Virus record (IMG/VR): IMGVR_UViG_3300027737_000006
Span: 1-35,743 of that record
DNA from: a virus
Strand: one strand, 5' to 3'
DNA: 35,743 bases
Of the stretch, positions 24,415 through 33,530 are shown piece after piece. The notes beneath the pieces were generated by a model. That model was not told where the DNA came from. It saw only the letters and a list, made by a program, of their open reading frames with translations, and did no database searches. Made by a program: the position numbers and the translations under genes. Each line of letters opens with the position of its first letter. Position 1 is the stretch's first letter.

Positions 24415-25797
24415 ATGAACAGAGCACTAAAACAAGCGGCAGAGAAAGTTAGAAAGCAAGGTCAGCGTGGCGATAAGATATTAGCCCATATCAACCCTGC
24501 TGAAGCTAGCTACTTAAAAAAACATTTCGGCGGGGATAAGAATCCAAAGACCGGACTGCCGCAGTATGGGTTAAAGAAATTCTTCAAGAAATTTACCCCC
24601 GCTGGCTTTATGAGTGACAGTAAAAATAGAAAGAAAGTCATGAGTATTGCGGCTCCAATCATTGGCAATATGATTTTGCCGGGTGCCGGGGCCGTTATCG
24701 GGGGGGCTATCGGGGGTGCCGCGAGCGCCAAGAAAGACGCGAACGGAAAGCGAAATTATGGAAAAGGCGCTTTAAGAGGCGGCTTAACCGGAGCATTAAT
24801 GGGGTATGCAATGCCTCAAATTGGTGGCGCACTTGGTGTAGGCCAGGGCGGAACGGCTGGAAGAGCATTTGGTATGGGTTCTCCCAGCTTTATGAACAAT
24901 CTAGGGCTTCCTAACATGTTTGGCGGTGCTGCTGCCGCGGGCGCAGGCGGTGGGGGCGGTGGATTCTTATCTAACCTTTTCGGAGGAGGCGCTGGCGCTG
25001 CTGCCGAAGGGGCTACAGGTGGGGGCGGTCTCTTAGGGGGAGGCGGCTTGGGTAATCTTTTATCACTAGGTGCTTTAGGAACTATGATACAGGGTGTTCG
25101 AAAAGGCAAAAGTACTATTCCGAAATATGAAGGGCCGACTGCTGCTGAAACAATGCGCCAGCATGGTTTAACGCCTCCTCAAATTGTTCCTTATACACAA
25201 CCAAGGCCTTATACCAGACGAGATAGACCACCTTCTCAGATATTTACGCCTGAAATAATTGAACCAGATTATTTTGAACCGATTCCGTTTCCTGGACAGT
25301 ACGCCTATGGTGGCGAAGTAGATTACGCAGGCGCTCAAAACTACATTCATGCGCCAACGCCCTATGCAGATGGCGGTTATGTTAATGATGGTTATTTCCA
25401 TGGCGCATCTGGTGGGCAACAGGATAATCGTAAAACCAAGATGAAAGAAGGCTCTTATGTAATGGATGCAACCACGCTTAGCCTTTATGGTGATGGAAAT
25501 TCAGAGGCCGGGAAAGAACGTTCCGCTGAATTGATGGAAAAGTTTATTAAAGCTGCTCATGACCATGGGTATGAAGCGCCTAAGAAAGTGAAAATGTTGC
25601 CCGCAATGGTTTCAGATGGTGAATCAATTTGGCCGCCTGAAGCGGTTTGGGGCGCTGGAATGCTCGTGGAAGGCGACCCAAGTCAGGGAGTCAAAGTGCT
25701 CAATAGATTCCGAAACAAGCTTCGAAAACAAAAAGGCGTTAAGTCGTTCCTGCCGCCTAAGTCAAAACATCCTAAATATTATTTGGAGGCAAAATAA
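24415..25797 (+). CDS. Glycine-rich ejection-type virion protein
   Basis: This encodes 460 residues, with CAGGGG before the ATG. Residues 1-75 are basic. Residues 78-105 (PIIGNMILPGAGAVIGGAIGG) form a glycine-zipper membrane-type segment, repeated weakly at 120-150 and followed by a Gly/Ala tract to about 225. The C-terminal part has EGSYVMDATTLSLYGDGNS (345-363) and VSDGESIWPPEAVWGAG (399-415), units I recognise from phage internal or ejection proteins (DGE.V.P..VV..LGDG). The glycine zippers suggest that it inserts in membranes during DNA entry. It overlaps the next gene as TAATG. Confidence 0.7.
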   Translation: MNRALKQAAEKVRKQGQRGDKILAHINPAEASYLKKHFGGDKNPKTGLPQYGLKKFFKKFTPAGFMSDSKNRKKVMSIAAPIIGNMILPGAGAVIGGAIGGAASAKKDANGKRNYGKGALRGGLTGALMGYAMPQIGGALGVGQGGTAGRAFGMGSPSFMNNLGLPNMFGGAAAAGAGGGGGGFLSNLFGGGAGAAAEGATGGGGLLGGGGLGNLLSLGALGTMIQGVRKGKSTIPKYEGPTAAETMRQHGLTPPQIVPYTQPRPYTRRDRPPSQIFTPEIIEPDYFEPIPFPGQYAYGGEVDYAGAQNYIHAPTPYADGGYVNDGYFHGASGGQQDNRKTKMKEGSYVMDATTLSLYGDGNSEAGKERSAELMEKFIKAAHDHGYEAPKKVKMLPAMVSDGESIWPPEAVWGAGMLVEGDPSQGVKVLNRFRNKLRKQKGVKSFLPPKSKHPKYYLEAK

Positions 25798-26681
25798 TGG
25801 CCGCTAATGGACAAGCAGTTGCCCAGCAAATCGCAGGACAAGCGCCCCCTTCCATTCAGGAATTGGATAATTTAATCCGCGCTAGGGCTCAACAGCTCGC
25901 TCAGCAACGACAACCTGTGTATGGCGGCGCTGAACTTCGCGTTGCGCCATTACCTCCCGGTATTCAGAGAGCGCAGCAATTAGCGGGACAAGTAGGTGCG
26001 GCGGAACCTTTAGTGCAAGAAGCAAGACGATTACCATTTAGAAATTTTCCCCAAGCGCATCAGGAATACATGAACCCTTATGTGCAACAAGTGGTTCGTA
26101 GAGGCGCCGAGGAAGGAAATGAAAATCTTGCTAGAAATATTTTACCCGCATTAGATGCTAAGTTTTCACGGTTGGGACAATTTGGCAGTACGAGACATCA
26201 AAAAATTGCGGCACAAGCGGGAAGAGACATTCAGCGAGATATTTCTGCGAACCAGCAAAAAGCTTTATTGACCGGATATCATCACGCGGGAGAACTTTTT
26301 AACAGGGACCAAATGGCTAATCTCGAAAGAGGAAATATGTTAGCGAGATTGGGTGCTGTTTCTCAATCAGGCCGTCAAGCTGATATTGGCGGCTTAGCAA
26401 AAATGGGTGACTACGAACGTCAGCATGAACAACAAATGCGCGATGTTCAGTATCAAAATTGGTTAAGACAGCACTCTTACGACTGGGATGTTTTATCCAA
26501 ATGGATAGCGGCAAATCAAAACATTCCCTACCCAACCACTAATACTAATGTGGAAGTGGCTCCTCAGCAGCCTATTCTCAATTCTGCAGGAAGCGCGGGC
26601 GTTATCGCTGGTAATGTATTGCCCACATTATTGCAGCAACAAGCGGCAAATAGACAAAGACTCTTAAATGGATGGATGTAA
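25797..26681 (+). CDS. Ejection protein (internal virion protein family)
   Basis: This encodes 294 residues. Recognisable points are YMNPYVQQVV at 91-100, GQFGSTRH at 127-134 and a following helix with Q..AL..GY, then MGDYERQHEQQMRDVQYQNW before HSYDWDVLSKW. This ordering (MNPYVQ, GQFGSSRH, G...Q..Q......F) is shared by many podovirus internal proteins that leave the capsid ahead of the DNA. The protein is strongly helical with Gln/Ala-rich ends. It forms an operon with the next two genes. Confidence 0.75.
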   Translation: MAANGQAVAQQIAGQAPPSIQELDNLIRARAQQLAQQRQPVYGGAELRVAPLPPGIQRAQQLAGQVGAAEPLVQEARRLPFRNFPQAHQEYMNPYVQQVVRRGAEEGNENLARNILPALDAKFSRLGQFGSTRHQKIAAQAGRDIQRDISANQQKALLTGYHHAGELFNRDQMANLERGNMLARLGAVSQSGRQADIGGLAKMGDYERQHEQQMRDVQYQNWLRQHSYDWDVLSKWIAANQNIPYPTTNTNVEVAPQQPILNSAGSAGVIAGNVLPTLLQQQAANRQRLLNGWM

Positions 26682-27781
26682 TGTTTACAACAATTAGTCC
26701 AGCAATGAATCGATACATGGCCACCCAGCAGGCGATACAGCCTCAAGGACAAGATGCCATTGGTCAAGGTGCCGCTCGTGGAATTGATGCAGCTAGAACC
26801 TCATTAAGTATGACGCCCAATATTAGTCGGCCGTCCGCAATGGCGAGAGCTATTGGTGGTGGTGCAGCAGCATTTAAAGCGCCTCAACCAGGAACAGGAC
26901 AAGCAGGCATGTTGAATTCCATTGCGCAAGCGATGGGGCCTGCCATGCAGGAATATTATCGAGAAATGGATACGCGAAATGCGCTCGAGATGCAGATGGC
27001 TGAAGCCCAACAAAAACAACAAAATGAGATGATGGATAGGGATTATAGGCAGCAAGTATTGGGAGAAACATCTAGACATCACAGAGCGATGGAGCATTAC
27101 CACGAAAGCAGAAATCCAGTCGTTCTCGAGAGTCCAAGACGCGCTCAGTTAATGCAGGCCGGGATATTACCTGCTAATGCCGGGCTGTTATTTGAAGAAA
27201 TGAAATCAGACGAGAGAAAAATTAGACAAAAAGAACTTTCAGAAAGAAAAAATAGATATATTCCCGCCGAAGAGAATATTAATAATTTTAAACAAGCTGA
27301 CGTTATATTTAAAGAGCACCCAAATCTTTGGAGAAATCCTCAGGTAATATTAGCAGCTGCCGAAAAACCAGGGCTTGCAAATCAATTTTTTAGCTCATTT
27401 TCTGCGAAAGACAAGGCCGCTGCTCAAAAATTAAGCAAATTAATGGGCGATATTGCTTTAAATGAAATAAAGAAATTCCCAGGCGTAAAGACAGACTTAG
27501 TTAAGAAAACGATTATGAAAACTTTGGCCGATGGATTTACAACACCAGAAGCATGGGAATTAATTCGTGATAAAAACATTAAGAAAAATGAAAGAACGTT
27601 GATTGATTCCAAAATGGCGCATGAAGCGTGGAATAATAGATACGATATACCGGAATATTTGGGAGAAAATGAAACAGAAAATGAGTCTGCAATAGACGCT
27701 GCACCATCTGCAAATGATTTTTCTAATTTAAGCACTGAAGACCTTCTCCGAATGAGAGCAGAGGCAATGAATGGCGGTTAA
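26681..27781 (+). CDS. Ejection-type helical virion protein
   Basis: This encodes 366 residues from ATG 26681, which overlaps the previous stop as TAATG; an in-frame ATG at 26672 is the alternative. The N-terminal third is Ala/Gln/Met-rich, the middle (about 95-150) is a coiled coil with EMQMAEAQQKQQ, and residues 170-330 are charged helices. The layout and site between two ejection-type genes suggest a second internal protein. I did not recognise a named family. Confidence 0.65.
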   Translation: MFTTISPAMNRYMATQQAIQPQGQDAIGQGAARGIDAARTSLSMTPNISRPSAMARAIGGGAAAFKAPQPGTGQAGMLNSIAQAMGPAMQEYYREMDTRNALEMQMAEAQQKQQNEMMDRDYRQQVLGETSRHHRAMEHYHESRNPVVLESPRRAQLMQAGILPANAGLLFEEMKSDERKIRQKELSERKNRYIPAEENINNFKQADVIFKEHPNLWRNPQVILAAAEKPGLANQFFSSFSAKDKAAAQKLSKLMGDIALNEIKKFPGVKTDLVKKTIMKTLADGFTTPEAWELIRDKNIKKNERTLIDSKMAHEAWNNRYDIPEYLGENETENESAIDAAPSANDFSNLSTEDLLRMRAEAMNGG

Positions 27782-30209
27782 TCGATTATCGTTAATAGAT
27801 GAAGAATTGAAACGCAGAGGTATCGCTGTGGCAGCCGATAATCCTCGTGTTAATTTAATTGATGAAGAGCTTAAGACAAGAGGTGTTGATGTCAATAAGA
27901 CGTCCGCAGCACCATCTATGTCAAGATTAATCGGAGAACAATTAACGCAAGGAACATTATCGTTAGCAGATTTAATGAATGCGTTAGGCCGCTCTCATCC
28001 AGCTACAATGACAATGCCAGAAGAAGAACTTTCAGCTATTCAGGGCATTCAGAAAACACCTTCCGCAGCATTTGAGCAATACGGGCCTGACATTAATACT
28101 CAACCTTTAAATACGCCTGGAAAGCGAATAGCAGGACATGCGTTAAGAGCTATTCCATCTGGGGTTTTAGCTGGGGTTCCTGGCGTTTTAATGGGAGCTG
28201 GAGCAGGCGCGGCAAGTGGCTTAATGCAAGAAGCCGGTATGAATCCTTTATTGGCTGAAGTCGCCTCTATTCCGTTTGCGGCTGGCGCATCAAGAATTCC
28301 AGGAATGTTAGCCGCTAAATCAATATCTCCGCTTTCAGGTGCAGAGCGAAAAGTGGGTAGAATATTAGAGAAATTTGCAGGAGAAGAAAATATTCCGCAA
28401 GTGTTGAAAAACATTGAGAATGCGCCTTTATATAAAACTGGATATGTTCCGTCAACATCAGAAATTGCTGAAAATCCGGGTTTGGCATCTTTGGCGAGAG
28501 CGCAATATGAAGTGCCTGGCTCTGGGTTACCTCAGCATGCTGCGGAACAAGCTGGAAAAATAGAGGCATCTTTAAAAGATTTATCTAAGGGAAATATAAG
28601 CGACACGCAAGAACATGTTGCGAAAAATTTAAACAAATTAAATACCAGAACTAATCAGGCGCTTGAATCTATTGGAAAGCAAGCAACAGGAGAAGAATCG
28701 GGCGAAGCGATTCAACAATCTTTATTAAAAGAACTTAGCGGCAGGAAATCTGTCAGAAGCTCTGAAACTAAACCACTTTATGAAAAGCTTTATGAAATAC
28801 AAACGGGTATTCCTACCCCTAATGCTAATTCATTTTTATCAAAAGAATTGAAAACCGCTAAGGGTAATCAAAGGAAAGCATTGGAAGAGGCGGAAAAATT
28901 AATTCAACCAAATAAAGGTGAAGGATTAGAGCTTTCGCAATCATTTTTGAATGCACATCCTGAGTTTGCTTTTAAAAATAATGCAAGTCCAGCAGAACTT
29001 AAGGAAGCTTTAACAGAGATATCTGAAAGAATTACTGCCGCAAATAGAATTGGTCATACGCAAACTGCCGCCAGACTTAGAGGATTAAAGAAAAATCTAT
29101 TAGAAGACTTAAACCAAGTTCCAGAAGAAATGGCGGCTAGAACAAAATATGCTGAATTATCTGAGCCAGTTAATGCAATTCAAAAGCATCCTGTTATGGG
29201 TAAAATTGTTAAAAAAGAACCTACAGAATATATGTCAAAGAAATTAATTATGTCTGAGTCTAGGGTTCCGGAGCAGTTTTTGAAGAAAAGCGAAGGTTCA
29301 ATTGATGATGCTAAAGCGTTTCTGAAAGAAGTTGGTCATGACAAAGAAATGCTAGAAGTTGTTAAAAATGATTTAAATCGTCGCGCATCGCTGAGTATTC
29401 TTAACAAAGAAACAGGTCGCGTTGAACCTAGAAAGGTAGAAAGTTTTATCAACAATCATCCAGCAATAGCGGTCTTATATCCTGAATTAGCAACTATAAA
29501 GTTAAAAAATATACAGAATGCTCAATCCATGGCTAATCGTTATTTTAGAGATGCTGAAAAGATAGCTTCTACTCTCAGGAAAGATGAATTGGGTAAATAT
29601 GTTCCTGGCCCAGCTCAAGGGCTTGCGCCAAAAATATATAATGCAAAATCTCAAGAAAATATATCCTACCTTTTAAAATCGATTGGTGATGATATCCCAG
29701 CTAAAGAAGGTTTAAGGGAAATGACAATAGACCATATGCTAAAAAGTATTTCTAATGCAGGGGCTGAAGGAAAAGGGAGCGTTTTATCTCATGCAAAAAT
29801 GAATAGATTTATGACGATGCATAGAAAATCATTAAAGCCTCTTTTTGAGCCGGAACAATTGGCTTTAGTGGATGAAGTGTCTAACATATTAAAAGGGCAG
29901 AACTATTATAAGACATCAGGCGCAAGCATGGGTTCTCCTACTGCTGCAAGAAAAATTATAGATGAGGAAATTGGCAAAGGAATTACCATTGGTCCTGAAA
30001 AATTTAAGAAGTTTATTAATTTCTTTCATAATATGGGAGCGGAAAAAACAAAAGACATTTTACATAAATCTTTAATAGACTCAAAAATAGCTAAAAAGAT
30101 ATTAGAGGGTAATTTTAAAGGTCAGTCAGGTTTTGAAAAATATTTGCAGGACGTTAGCAGAATGAGCGTTCCTTTGGTAAAATATAAATCTAAAGGGGAA
30201 GAAGAATGA
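27771..30209 (+). CDS. Large ejection protein (internal virion protein)
   Basis: This encodes 812 residues, with GAGG 6 bases before the ATG and an 11-base overlap with the previous gene. The N-terminus holds a twofold motif, SLIDEELKRRGI and NLIDEELKTRGV. Residues 130-185 are Gly/Ala-rich and hydrophobic (GVLAGVPGVLMGAGAGAASG), likely membrane-interacting. The rest is long alternating charged helices. GSPTAARKI near residue 720 resembles a motif near the C-terminus of other phage large internal proteins. Size and gene order fit the largest of the ejected proteins, analogous to T7 gp16 or P22 gp16/gp20. No lysozyme or transglycosylase motif was seen. Confidence 0.75.
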   Translation: MAVNRLSLIDEELKRRGIAVAADNPRVNLIDEELKTRGVDVNKTSAAPSMSRLIGEQLTQGTLSLADLMNALGRSHPATMTMPEEELSAIQGIQKTPSAAFEQYGPDINTQPLNTPGKRIAGHALRAIPSGVLAGVPGVLMGAGAGAASGLMQEAGMNPLLAEVASIPFAAGASRIPGMLAAKSISPLSGAERKVGRILEKFAGEENIPQVLKNIENAPLYKTGYVPSTSEIAENPGLASLARAQYEVPGSGLPQHAAEQAGKIEASLKDLSKGNISDTQEHVAKNLNKLNTRTNQALESIGKQATGEESGEAIQQSLLKELSGRKSVRSSETKPLYEKLYEIQTGIPTPNANSFLSKELKTAKGNQRKALEEAEKLIQPNKGEGLELSQSFLNAHPEFAFKNNASPAELKEALTEISERITAANRIGHTQTAARLRGLKKNLLEDLNQVPEEMAARTKYAELSEPVNAIQKHPVMGKIVKKEPTEYMSKKLIMSESRVPEQFLKKSEGSIDDAKAFLKEVGHDKEMLEVVKNDLNRRASLSILNKETGRVEPRKVESFINNHPAIAVLYPELATIKLKNIQNAQSMANRYFRDAEKIASTLRKDELGKYVPGPAQGLAPKIYNAKSQENISYLLKSIGDDIPAKEGLREMTIDHMLKSISNAGAEGKGSVLSHAKMNRFMTMHRKSLKPLFEPEQLALVDEVSNILKGQNYYKTSGASMGSPTAARKIIDEEIGKGITIGPEKFKKFINFFHNMGAEKTKDILHKSLIDSKIAKKILEGNFKGQSGFEKYLQDVSRMSVPLVKYKSKGEEE

Positions 30210-31930
30210 CCACGTACGCTTCAGTTTTCGGAAACGCACTTCTACCTCCGGTCTACAACAATTTCAATTCTATTACGTTCGCGGCAAACGTTCAGCTCGC
30301 CTGGTCAACACAATTCCAGAATGGCCCTAACGTTGTTAGCACTATCATGAACTTCAACGCCACAGGCGCTGGATTGACTGTTACTTTACCGGATGCCACG
30401 CAGACCTCGGTGGGAGCTCAATTTTATGCGAATAATATCGGAGGGAATGCTTTTAATCTTCTTTATTTTGGTGGCGGCGTATTAGCAACGATTGCGCCAG
30501 GAACTTACAGTATATTTTATCTCGCTGATAATTCTACTCAGAACGGTACATGGTTTAGAATTCAAGGGGGAGGTGGATTTTCTGCTGTTACTAGCGTTAA
30601 TGCTACCACCACTAATACAAATACTGATGAAAATTTATTAATAACTGGTACTCCGGGCTTACCTATTACTGGCGTTGGAACTATTAATTTTGAATTCATC
30701 GGAGATTTAGCGCAATTAATTAATTTTGGCGCAGGAACTGGAATTGCGGTTAGAACTTCGGCTGCTCCAATCTGGGCGTTAAGACAAATTTTACCATTCC
30801 CGGGACAAACGGTTCCCGTTAACGGTAATGGTGTTGCTGGCGATATACAGATTCAATTGGCAAACAATATTACGGGTATCAATAGTATTCAGGCTGGAAA
30901 TCTTCAATTAGGGCCCGCCAATACACTTTCTGCTTTTGTGGGGGACGTGATAACGCTAGTGCCTCAGACCGTTACTAATACTAATTTCCCATTTGTTTTA
31001 TTAGGTCCTAATGGGTTAATACGATTCAATAATAATGCAAATACTCACTTTGTTAGCATTCAAGGCCCAACCGTTATTCCTGGTGCTGTCGATATTCCAT
31101 TGCGTTTACCAGAAACTGCTCCAGCGGATGGTCAGGCGCTTTATAACATTACGGGCGGTCAATTAGGATGGGCTAACTTCTCGTCAACCGCAGGTGCAAC
31201 TGTGGCGGGAACATTGCCTGTTTATGTGAATAATGCAGGCGGTCTTGGAGATACGGGGATCGCCGTTTCGGCATTTAATGATGTTACGGGTGTGACTTCC
31301 ATGGTAGTCGGGAATCTTCAGCTTGCATTAGCTGGGCCTGCCACTATTTCAACTGGCGCTACCGCTATTTCTATATCTCCAGGAGGACTTCAAAACACTA
31401 TCATCAATAGCACATTGAACGTTGCATCAGGAAATTCGTTAGTTCTATCAAATGCGCTCAATACAGGAAGCGGTGGATTTACGGCGACAACAACGCCTGG
31501 CGGTACTAATAATCTTTGGCAACTTCCATTAGCTTTAGGTGTCGCTAAGAGCTTTCTAACGACTAGCGTTGCGGGAACCAGCGTTTTAACTTTTGCATCT
31601 TTAGTTACTACCGACAACGTACCTAAAGCTTATGCCTCAGTGGCCGCAGGCGGTTCTGGCGGCGCGCCTGCTGGTTCAATTAATGTGACTTCCGTAGCTG
31701 CGGGTGGTGCTGGTCTTTATACGGTCACACTAACCAACGCAATGGCTAACACCACCTATACATTTTCAGGAGTAGTTTCAGGTGCAAATAATGGATATGT
31801 CTCAAACTTTACGGTGATATCGGCGACGCAGTTCACCTACAATACCTATATCGTGAATCCAGTGGGGCCAACTGTTACTGCCGCTAACGCGCCAGTCACC
31901 TTCCAGGTGTTTGGCCAGTTTGCGACCTAA
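30206..31930 (+). CDS. Tail fibre or appendage protein
   Basis: This encodes 574 residues, with AAAGGGGAAG upstream and a short overlap with the previous gene. The first 125 residues (VYNNFNSITFAANVQLAW, TVTLPDATQTSVGAQF, GTYSIFYLADNS, GTWFRI) are a module I know from fibres of other podoviruses, and are related in design to the tip domain of the 16236 fibre. The remainder is Gly/Thr/Ala/Asn-rich beta sequence with phrases such as DGQALYNITGGQLGW. The C-terminal 90 residues form a separate beta domain. It contains the only GATC tetranucleotide I found in the window (31258-31261). It converges with a minus-strand gene at its end. Confidence 0.75.
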   Translation: MTTYASVFGNALLPPVYNNFNSITFAANVQLAWSTQFQNGPNVVSTIMNFNATGAGLTVTLPDATQTSVGAQFYANNIGGNAFNLLYFGGGVLATIAPGTYSIFYLADNSTQNGTWFRIQGGGGFSAVTSVNATTTNTNTDENLLITGTPGLPITGVGTINFEFIGDLAQLINFGAGTGIAVRTSAAPIWALRQILPFPGQTVPVNGNGVAGDIQIQLANNITGINSIQAGNLQLGPANTLSAFVGDVITLVPQTVTNTNFPFVLLGPNGLIRFNNNANTHFVSIQGPTVIPGAVDIPLRLPETAPADGQALYNITGGQLGWANFSSTAGATVAGTLPVYVNNAGGLGDTGIAVSAFNDVTGVTSMVVGNLQLALAGPATISTGATAISISPGGLQNTIINSTLNVASGNSLVLSNALNTGSGGFTATTTPGGTNNLWQLPLALGVAKSFLTTSVAGTSVLTFASLVTTDNVPKAYASVAAGGSGGAPAGSINVTSVAAGGAGLYTVTLTNAMANTTYTFSGVVSGANNGYVSNFTVISATQFTYNTYIVNPVGPTVTAANAPVTFQVFGQFAT

Positions 31931-32180
31931 AGTATTGATTAATGGCATCTTGAAAGCAGCGCTCTAGAAAACCTCTCGCTTCCTCATATATGCTATCATC
32001 ATAACTTATTCCCATTTCTTTCATGTTAAAGAGTCTCGCCGTAATGGTAGAGTCAATTATGTCATTCACCTTATTTTTAACCAAAAGCTCTTGAACATTA
32101 ACGATTTTGGACAGAGCATCCTCGCAATTACACGACTCAATGGGGCAGGCAGCCATATTTCTTGTTCCAATAGTTGACAT
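31896..32180 (-). CDS. Minus-strand small protein, unknown
   Basis: This encodes 94 residues. It occupies the whole 300-base interval between the fibre and the next plus-strand gene, overlapping the fibre's last 35 bases tail to tail. On the minus strand AGGA lies 8 bases before the ATG, and two exact TATAAT boxes lie upstream. The protein has three cysteines near its N-terminus (CPIESCNC) and then charged helices ending near FRSQTGQTPGR. No family was recognised. Its divergent orientation to the ribbon-helix-helix gene suggests a regulatory or early role; this is inference. Confidence 0.6.
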   Translation of the reverse strand: MSTIGTRNMAACPIESCNCEDALSKIVNVQELLVKNKVNDIIDSTITARLFNMKEMGISYDDSIYEEARGFLERCFQDAINQYFRSQTGQTPGR

Positions 32181-32202
32181 TCGGTCTGTCCTATTATAAA
32201 TT
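32174..32202 (+). promoter_or_regulatory. Plus-strand promoter of the recombination module
   Basis: A perfect TTGACA (32174-32179) is followed after 15-17 bases by AT-rich -10 candidates (TATAAA at 32195-32200, or TAAATT at 32197-32202). The -35 overlaps the start codon of the divergent gene. Confidence 0.5.
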
Positions 32203-32205
32203 ATA
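32193..32205 (-). promoter_or_regulatory. Minus-strand -10 boxes of the divergent gene
   Basis: Two exact TATAAT boxes occur on the minus strand (32193-32198 and 32200-32205), one base apart. No good -35 is visible for either. The interval is partly symmetric (CTAT at 32191, ATAG at 32203) and overlaps the plus-strand -10, so one bound repressor could control both directions. Confidence 0.4.
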
Positions 32206-32230
32206 GCAATACAGAATTAAAGGACATTTA

Positions 32231-32683
32231 ATGATTTCAAAGGAGAAACCAAAAGCAAAGAATATCTTTATTCTTATTTTGCAGGAAAATTATATCAAAC
32301 TACAACGGCTTGCGAGAAAGGATTATAGGAAGGTAGCCACATATATTAAAAAGTTGATTTTTATCAATAACATGGCTGGCTCGCCTAAAGTGCTCACCAA
32401 GCAGGAGATACTAAAAAACAACAATCGGTTTAAGAAGAATAGGCAATATTGCCGAAAAACGAGGACTTATAATGCGATTGAATATAGAAGAATTTTCATT
32501 TCTTTAGAGGGAGAAGATTATAAAGAATTACTGGAGATTGCCAAGCAAAACAAAATGAAAGTAACTACCTATGTCAGGTTGTTGGTCTTATGTTATATCG
32601 ATGAATATGAAGAAAAAAGTTCTCCCGGAAAGGCGCGAGAGACAAAGCTAGGAAGCACTGATATTTTATCAGAAACTGGTTAA
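32231..32683 (+). CDS. Tandem ribbon-helix-helix protein, probable regulator
   Basis: This encodes 150 residues, with AAAGGA upstream. Two similar units are visible: residues 11-46 (NIFILILQENYIKLQRLA, then VATYIKKLIF) and 87-124 (RIFISLEGEDYKELLEIA, then VTTYVRLLVLCYI). Each has a beta strand, a helix and a second helix as in Arc/MetJ-type DNA-binding domains, joined by a basic linker (NNNRFKKNRQYCRKTR). A single chain with two units could act as a built-in dimer. It lies downstream of the divergent promoters at 32174-32205, a natural operator. Regulation is inference; the fold call is moderate. Confidence 0.65.
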   Translation: MISKEKPKAKNIFILILQENYIKLQRLARKDYRKVATYIKKLIFINNMAGSPKVLTKQEILKNNNRFKKNRQYCRKTRTYNAIEYRRIFISLEGEDYKELLEIAKQNKMKVTTYVRLLVLCYIDEYEEKSSPGKARETKLGSTDILSETG

Positions 32684-32705
32684 AATTTAAAGATAGGAAG
32701 CGAAA

Positions 32706-33530
32706 ATGGAGTCACAAGCAAAACTGATTGAAGAGCTTGATATTAATGAATATCATCAAATGCCAGGAATTAGCGCAACAGGTATAAATCTGATTTTAGA
32801 TTGCCCTAAGCGCTATTGGCATGAATACATGAATCCACTGAGACAAGGAAAGGATTCAGCCGCCTATATGCTCGGAAGAGCGGTTCACATGCTGATTTTA
32901 GAGACCGATAAGTTTCACGAAAAGTTTTATTGTATGGATGAAAAAGTTAATCTCACCACTAAAGTAGGTAAAGAAGTTTACGAGAATGCTAAACATATAG
33001 CAAACAGGCGTGAAATATTAAGACTTGATGATGTTATTTCGGTAAAAGAAATTGCAACTTCAGTACTTAATCATTCTGTTTGGAAGCGTGTTGGCCTCGG
33101 AAAAGTGGAACATTCTTTATTTTTTGAGGGTGGTACTTATACGACACCTCTTAAATCAAGGCCTGATTTTTATACTGATAAGATTATTATCGACGTAAAA
33201 ACCACAGACTCAATCCCCGGTTTTATGCGTTCTATTTATAGTTATGGCTATCATCGACAAGCGGCTATGCAAGTAGATGCGCTCTTTAAATTAGATGGTA
33301 AAGCGCGTAATTTCTCATTTTTAGCTGTTGAAAAGAAAGCGCCTTATCTTTGTTCTTGGGTTTCTTTAGACGAAGCATCAATTGATAAGGGTCGTGAAGA
33401 CTATTTACATGGCGCTGATTTGTATTCAGAATGCCTATTAAATGATGAATGGCCAGGTTATGGGGGTAGTGAAGAGCTTTGTATACAAGCATCGTTGCCA
33501 AAGTGGATACAAAATGGGGAGAACTATTGA
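32706..33530 (+). CDS. RecE-like PD-(D/E)XK exonuclease
   Basis: This encodes 274 residues, with ATAGGAAG upstream. The opening YHQMPGISATGINLILDCPKRYW and GRAVHMLILE (57-66) are typical of the exonuclease VIII/RecE type. Catalytic-type residues follow: Glu136 in VEHSLFFE, Asp154 in SRPDF, and Asp163-x-Lys165 in IIDVKTT. Then YGYHRQAAM carries the Y..Q motif (Tyr182, Gln185). The enzyme would chew 5' ends to make single-stranded DNA for the partner in the next gene. The stop overlaps that gene's start (ATGA), the usual exonuclease-annealase pairing. Confidence 0.85.
   Translation: MESQAKLIEELDINEYHQMPGISATGINLILDCPKRYWHEYMNPLRQGKDSAAYMLGRAVHMLILETDKFHEKFYCMDEKVNLTTKVGKEVYENAKHIANRREILRLDDVISVKEIATSVLNHSVWKRVGLGKVEHSLFFEGGTYTTPLKSRPDFYTDKIIIDVKTTDSIPGFMRSIYSYGYHRQAAMQVDALFKLDGKARNFSFLAVEKKAPYLCSWVSLDEASIDKGREDYLHGADLYSECLLNDEWPGYGGSEELCIQASLPKWIQNGENY

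Noticed and set aside
31891-31915. Possible terminator at the fibre end (GCCA, CACCT / AGGTG, TGGC)
   Set aside because: The inner stem is only 5 bp with an internal loop, it lies inside the coding end of the fibre, and no T-run follows on either strand.
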